From Extensimonas vulgaris (GTDB lineage Bacteria; Pseudomonadota; Gammaproteobacteria; Burkholderiales; Burkholderiaceae_C): a stretch of DNA of 64,000 nt. The DNA is taken from the NCBI RefSeq assembly GCF_003337425.1, contig NZ_QPJU01000005.1, forward strand, positions 162,282 through 226,281. The letters are read 5' to 3'. Shown here one piece after another: positions 60,227-64,000 of this stretch. Every line of letters starts with the position of its first letter. Position 1 is the stretch's first letter. Both the position numbers and the translations under genes were made by a program. Below the pieces are notes generated by a model, which ran no database searches, had not been told where the DNA came from, and saw only the letters and a program-made list of their open reading frames with translations.

Positions 60227-62746
60227 ATGGACTGGTCTTTTCTGCGCCTGGGCTGGCGCACTTTGTGGCGCGATGCGCGTGCGGGTTCGTTGCGGTTGCT
60301 GGTGGTGGCCGTGACGCTGGCCGTGGCGGCGCTTTGTGCCGTGGGCTTTTTTTCGGATCGACTGCAGCGCGGGCTGCAGCGCGATGCCTTGCAGCTGCTC
60401 GGCGGCGACGCCGTGGTGGTCAGTGACAACCCTACGCCCACCGCGTTCATCGAGCGCGCGCGGGCGCTGGGTTTGCGCTCGGTCACCAGCATCAGCTTTG
60501 CCACCATGGCGCGCACCGAGGATGCGCAAGGCGGGGCCACCAAGCTGGTCGCGCTCAAGAGCGTGGAGCCGGGCTATCCGCTGCGTGGCAGCCTGCGCGT
60601 GCAGGCGCAGCCGGGCGGGCCAGAGCAGAGCACGCGCGAGACGCCGGCGCGCGGCACGGTGTGGGTCGATGCGGCGCTGCTCGAGGCGCTCGGCTTGCGG
60701 ATCGGGGACGCGCTGCTGCTCGGCGATGCGCGCTTTCGCATCACGCACACCATCGCCTTCGAGCCCGACCGCGGGGCGGGTTTCATCAACTTCGCGCCGC
60801 GCGCCATGATCGCTGCGGCCGATCTTGCGGCGACAGGCCTGGTGCAACCGGCGAGCCGCCTCACGTACCGCTTTGCCGTGGCCGGGTCGCCCGCCGCGGT
60901 GCGCAGCTTCGTGCGTTGGGCCGAAGCCGAGCTCAAGCAGCCCGGCGTGCGCGGCGTGCGCCTGGAGACGCTGGAGACGGGCCGCCCCGAGATGCGCCAG
61001 ACGCTGGAGCGCGCGGACAAGTTCCTCAATCTCGTGGCGCTGCTCGCGGCCCTGCTTTCGGCCGTGGCGGTGGCGCTTGCGGCGCGCAGCTTTGCCGCCG
61101 CGCATCTGGACACGGCTGCGTTGCTGCGCGTGCTCGGCCAGAGCCAGCGCAGCATCGCGGGCGCCTATGGTATGGAGTTTGCGCTGCTGGGCCTGTTTGC
61201 GAGCGGCCTGGGCGTGGCGCTCGGTTATGCGGTGCACCTGGGCTTCGTGCAGTTGCTCGCGGGGCTGGTGGAAGCGGGCCTGCCTGCGCCGAGTGGGCGG
61301 CCCGTGGCGTTTGGGCTGGGTGTGGGACTTACGCTGCTGCTGGCCTTCGGGCTGCCGCCGGTGCTGCAACTGGCGCAGGTGCCGCCGCTGCGCGTGTTGC
61401 GGCGCGACGTGGGGGGCTTGCGGCCGGCGTCGCTCGGCGTGTTGGGCGTGGGCACGCTGGGCTTTGCCGCGCTGCTGCTCGCCGTGGGGCGCGACTTGAA
61501 GCTTGGCTTGATCGCCGTGGGCGGTTTTGCCGCTGCGGTGCTGCTGTTTGCCGCGCTGGCGTGGGGCGCGGTGCGGCTCTTGCGCGCCTGGGTGCGCAGG
61601 GCCACGGCGCCGCGCTGGTGGATTTTGGCCGTGCGCCAGCTCGCGGCGCGGCCTGCGTATACGGTGGTGCAAATCAGCAGCCTGGCCGTGGGCCTGCTGG
61701 CCCTGGTGCTGCTGGTGTTGCTGCGCACCGATCTCATCAGCAGCTGGCGCCAGGCCACGCCGCCCGATGCGCCCAACCGCTTCGTGATCAACATCCTGCC
61801 CGAGCAGGCGCAGGCGTTTCGCGCGCGGCTGCACGCGGCGGGCGTGCGCCAGTACGACTGGTACCCCATGGTGCGCGGCCGGCTCGTGGCCATCAACGGC
61901 CAGCCCGTGGGCTCGGACAGTTTCACCGAAGACCGCGCCAAGCAGCTCGTGGAGCGCGAGTTCAACCTCTCCTACACCAGCACCATGCCCGAGCACAACG
62001 CCCTGGTTGCGGGTCGCTGGGTGGCGCACGAGCCGGACGCGCTCAGCATCGAGGAAGGCTTGGCCAAAACGCTGGGTCTGCGCCTGGGCGACCGGCTGCG
62101 CTTCGACATCGCCGGCGTGCAAAGCGAGGCGCGCATCACGAGCGTGCGCAAGGTGGATTGGAGCTCGATGCGCGCGAATTTTTTTGTGCTCTACCCGCTC
62201 GATCGGCTCGACGGCGTGGCCGTGACCTACCTGGCCGCGTTTCGTGCGCCGGCGCTGCCGGGCTTCGACAACGCGCTCGTGCGCGAGTTTCCGAACCTTA
62301 CCGTCGTGGACCTGAGCCAGACGCTCTCGCAGGTGCAGCGCGTGCTCGACCAGGTGATCGCTGCGGTGGAATTTTTGTTCGTCTTCACGCTCGCGGCCGG
62401 GCTCATGGTGCTGTTTGCCGCGGTCTCGGCCACGCGCGAGGAGCGCGCGCGTGAATTTGCCATCTTGCGCGCTTTGGGCGCAAGCGCACGCCTGCTGCGC
62501 GCCGTGCAGCGCGCCGAGCTGCTCACGGTGGGGCTGCTCGCGGGCCTGCTGGCAAGCGTGGCGGCGCTCGCCGTGGGCTGGGCGCTGGCGCACTACGTGT
62601 TCGACTTTGCCTGGACGGCACCGCTGTGGGTGCCGCTGGCGGGGGCGCTCGCCGGTGCGCTGCTGGCGCTCGCGGCGGGCTGGTGGGGCTTGCGGGAGGT
62701 GTTGCGCCGCCCGGTCATGGAGACGCTGCGCCGTGCGGCCGAATGA
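60227..62746 (+). CDS. ABC transporter permease of the FtsX/YbbP type
   Basis: 839 residues from the ATG at 60227. A first membrane helix (LLVVAVTLAVAALCAVGFF) is followed by a large periplasmic MacB-like domain. Two FtsX domains come next: LNLVALLAALLSAVAVALAA with ALLRVLGQSQRSIAGAYGME, and LFVFTLAAGLMVLFAAVSAT with REFAILRALGASARLLRAVQ. YbbP-type permeases pair with a YbbA ATPase and act on envelope lipids or secreted compounds. No ATPase gene is adjacent, so the partner must be elsewhere. It starts 85 bases from the divergent peptidase gene. Confidence 0.9.
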   Translation: MDWSFLRLGWRTLWRDARAGSLRLLVVAVTLAVAALCAVGFFSDRLQRGLQRDALQLLGGDAVVVSDNPTPTAFIERARALGLRSVTSISFATMARTEDAQGGATKLVALKSVEPGYPLRGSLRVQAQPGGPEQSTRETPARGTVWVDAALLEALGLRIGDALLLGDARFRITHTIAFEPDRGAGFINFAPRAMIAAADLAATGLVQPASRLTYRFAVAGSPAAVRSFVRWAEAELKQPGVRGVRLETLETGRPEMRQTLERADKFLNLVALLAALLSAVAVALAARSFAAAHLDTAALLRVLGQSQRSIAGAYGMEFALLGLFASGLGVALGYAVHLGFVQLLAGLVEAGLPAPSGRPVAFGLGVGLTLLLAFGLPPVLQLAQVPPLRVLRRDVGGLRPASLGVLGVGTLGFAALLLAVGRDLKLGLIAVGGFAAAVLLFAALAWGAVRLLRAWVRRATAPRWWILAVRQLAARPAYTVVQISSLAVGLLALVLLVLLRTDLISSWRQATPPDAPNRFVINILPEQAQAFRARLHAAGVRQYDWYPMVRGRLVAINGQPVGSDSFTEDRAKQLVEREFNLSYTSTMPEHNALVAGRWVAHEPDALSIEEGLAKTLGLRLGDRLRFDIAGVQSEARITSVRKVDWSSMRANFFVLYPLDRLDGVAVTYLAAFRAPALPGFDNALVREFPNLTVVDLSQTLSQVQRVLDQVIAAVEFLFVFTLAAGLMVLFAAVSATREERAREFAILRALGASARLLRAVQRAELLTVGLLAGLLASVAALAVGWALAHYVFDFAWTAPLWVPLAGALAGALLALAAGWWGLREVLRRPVMETLRRAAE

Positions 62747-62771
62747 AGGCGGCAGAAACCCAAATCGCTAT

Positions 62772-62822
62772 TGTAAAAATAGCTACTAGCGCTTGTATAA
62801 TAAGGCTTAGGCTCCATTTTTG
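62772..62822 (+). repeat. Dispersed intergenic palindrome, copy 7
   Basis: TGTAAAAATAGCTACTAGCG starts it, with CTTGTATAATAAGGCTTAGG and CTCCATTTTTG after. The arms are decayed. It separates the permease gene from the convergent amidotransferase gene and almost touches the latter's stop. Confidence 0.6.
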
Positions 62823-62824
62823 CC

Positions 62825-63619
62825 CTAAACTTGCGGCTTGGCAGCACCCGCCCCACCGCTATGGCTCGTGCCATCGACAAAGACGCGCAGCTCACCCGGC
62901 GCCATGCGCGTCCAGACCTCGTCGCGCGTGAGCGGCGCCGTGACAACGAGGGCGACCCGGTCGCTCGGGCGTGTATGGGCGGAAAAATCGATGCTCAAGT
63001 CCTCGTCGCTGAGCCTGGCCTGCGTGAAAGGGTGGCGGCGTTCGAGATAATGCAGCTGCGTAGAGGCGTGCGCCCATAGCGCCTGCCCGTTCGAGAGCAG
63101 AAAGTTGAACGTGCCGTGGGGCGCCACGCGCGCGGCCAGTTCGCGCAGGGTGAGCGTGAGCTCGGCCACGCTGGGCACGCCCGCGTGCGACTTGGCGAGC
63201 TCCTGCATGATCCAGCAGAACACGTGCTCGCTGTCGGTGTCGCCCACCGGATGGAAATGCGTGTGCAGGCGCGGGCGAAAGTCTTTCAGGTCGCCGTTGT
63301 GCGCGAACACCCAGTAGCGCCCCCAAAGCTCGCGCACGAAAGGGTGACAATTCTCGAGCGCCACGCGGCCCTGCGTAGCCTTGCGGATGTGGGCGATGAC
63401 GTTGCAGCTATGAATGGGGTAGCGTCGCAGCAAGTCGGCGAGCGGCGAATCGACCGCGCGCTGCGGGTCCACGAAGTGGCGCAAGCCCTTGTTTTCGAAA
63501 AAAGCAATGCCCCAGCCGTCCGCATGCTGGTCGGTGCGTCCGCCGCGTTGCGTGAAGCCGGTGAAGCTGAAGTTCAGGTCGGTGGGCGTGTTGGCATTCA
63601 TGCCGAGCAACTGGCACAT
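62825..63619 (-). CDS. Class II glutamine amidotransferase (YafJ-like)
   Basis: 264 residues from the ATG at 63619. The product begins MCQLLGMNAN, so removal of Met exposes the catalytic Cys. HADGWGIAFFENKGLRHFVD, AHIRKATQGRVALENCHPF, FAHNGDLKDF and the GDTDSEHVFCWIMQEL block complete the glutaminase site. The family is near-universal in proteobacteria, but its acceptor substrate is not settled. Codons upstream of this ATG run into the MITE-like element and are not part of the gene. Confidence 0.92.
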   Translation of the reverse strand: MCQLLGMNANTPTDLNFSFTGFTQRGGRTDQHADGWGIAFFENKGLRHFVDPQRAVDSPLADLLRRYPIHSCNVIAHIRKATQGRVALENCHPFVRELWGRYWVFAHNGDLKDFRPRLHTHFHPVGDTDSEHVFCWIMQELAKSHAGVPSVAELTLTLRELAARVAPHGTFNFLLSNGQALWAHASTQLHYLERRHPFTQARLSDEDLSIDFSAHTRPSDRVALVVTAPLTRDEVWTRMAPGELRVFVDGTSHSGGAGAAKPQV

Positions 63620-63699
63620 GGGCGGCAGGGTGGGTGTGGGCCAAAAAAGCGAAACGATGGACGCAGCTATGATAAACATGCGCTCGTGCAGGCGGCTCG

Positions 63700-63864
63700 A
63701 GGAGCCTGTCGGACTTTGGAATCGTCGGCTGCGAATGCGCCGCAGCGGCCCATTTTTTACCGGCTTCTTGCCCCATAGCGCCACTATGGGGCGGCGAATC
63801 CGGCAAAAACTGGCCTCGCTGGGGCACCTTCTCGCTTTCGACGCCCAAAGTCCGACAGGCTCCT
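63700..63864. mobile_element. 165-bp MITE-like palindromic element, copy 2
   Basis: Same length as copy 1, no indels, 7 mismatches (about 96 percent identity), and perfect 20-base terminal inverted repeats (63700-63719, 63845-63864). The right flank is TAGG; the left flank is GA where copy 1 has TA. It lies 80 bases upstream of the amidotransferase start and about 40 bases from an IS630-type gene. Confidence 0.85.
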
Positions 63865-63870
63865 AGGCTT

Positions 63871-63908
63871 TATTTTGATAGCTGCTCATGCTTGCTGCAT
63901 GAGGGCTA
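63871..63908 (+). repeat. Dispersed intergenic palindrome, copy 8
   Basis: TATTTTGATAGCTG followed by arms CTCATGC and GCATGAG and ending GGGCTAG. The last CTAG coincides with the apparent edge of the IS630-type element. Confidence 0.6.
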
Positions 63909-64000
63909 GTGTAGTGTTTCATTCTGTTTAGAACTTAATCGCGAGTTTGCCCGGATGACCTTCTGCAGGATGTCCTTGGCGCTCTTGGTCCAAATGAAAG
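63906..64000 (-). mobile_element. IS630-family transposase, C-terminal end (rest outside window)
   Basis: Reading the minus strand from the window edge gives FIWTKSAKDILQKVIRAN, then SRLSSKQNETLH and a stop at 63908-63906. The F-W-T-x-S-A-x-D-I-L pattern is the C-terminus of IS630/Tc1-mariner DDE transposases. Only 30 codons are visible, so whether the gene is intact cannot be judged. The stop uses the CTAG at 63906-63909, the motif in which IS630 duplicates TA, so the element may end right here. Confidence 0.75.

Overview
The window looks like core chromosome of a high-GC betaproteobacterium, most likely a Comamonadaceae member. The family call is inference. It rests on gene order (tpiA-secG-tRNA-Leu-nuoA-N followed by DUF2818 and DUF1178 genes; thrS-infC-rpmI-rplT-pheS-pheT-ihfA; yajQ back to back with murB) and on a dispersed intergenic palindrome built on the words AGCTA and GCGCTAG. 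No rRNA, prophage or CRISPR array is visible. There is one tRNA.

Layout. 1-7864 (minus): a translationally coupled type IV pilus operon, pilV-pilW-pilX-pilY1-pilE-fimT; fimT runs off the left edge. 7982-11263: ribD, a small secreted protein, an aminotransferase and a BrnT/BrnA toxin-antitoxin pair that overlaps the aminotransferase stop. 11442-16580: rpsO, pnp, a quinone oxidoreductase, tpiA, secG and tRNA-Leu(GAG). 16656-31097: the complete 14-gene nuo operon for respiratory complex I. 31119-35241: two small DUF genes, a minus-strand trio (yajQ, a periplasmic aspartic protease, a degenerate HD-GYP-like protein) and murB. 35364-39175: argG, ppnP, a glycine-zipper protein, a SWIB protein and rraA. 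39461-48573: aceA with an operator-rich leader, then thrS-infC-rpmI-rplT-pheS-pheT-ihfA, with infC starting at ATC. 48595-48759: a 165-bp palindromic MITE-like element at an apparent gene-order break. 48937-55109: ftsH, folP, glmM, prpE. 55316-58947: a coupled pair made of a 652-residue protein with a PhoU-like helical segment and a C-terminally truncated pyruvate phosphate dikinase homologue. 59140-63619: a NylC/DmpA-like peptidase, an FtsX-type permease and a class II glutamine amidotransferase. 63700-64000: a second copy of the 165-bp element and the 3' end of an IS630-family transposase.

Most of the window is housekeeping: respiration, translation, cell-wall precursors, folate, arginine, riboflavin, the glyoxylate shunt and propionate activation. 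The least explained part is the 55316-58947 pair. It has the ATP-grasp and phosphohistidine halves of a PPDK-type enzyme but no PEP/pyruvate barrel, and it is coupled to a large unknown partner that could supply the missing acceptor function. The two copies of the 165-bp element, the operator array before aceA and the yajQ/HD-GYP-like cluster are the next best leads.
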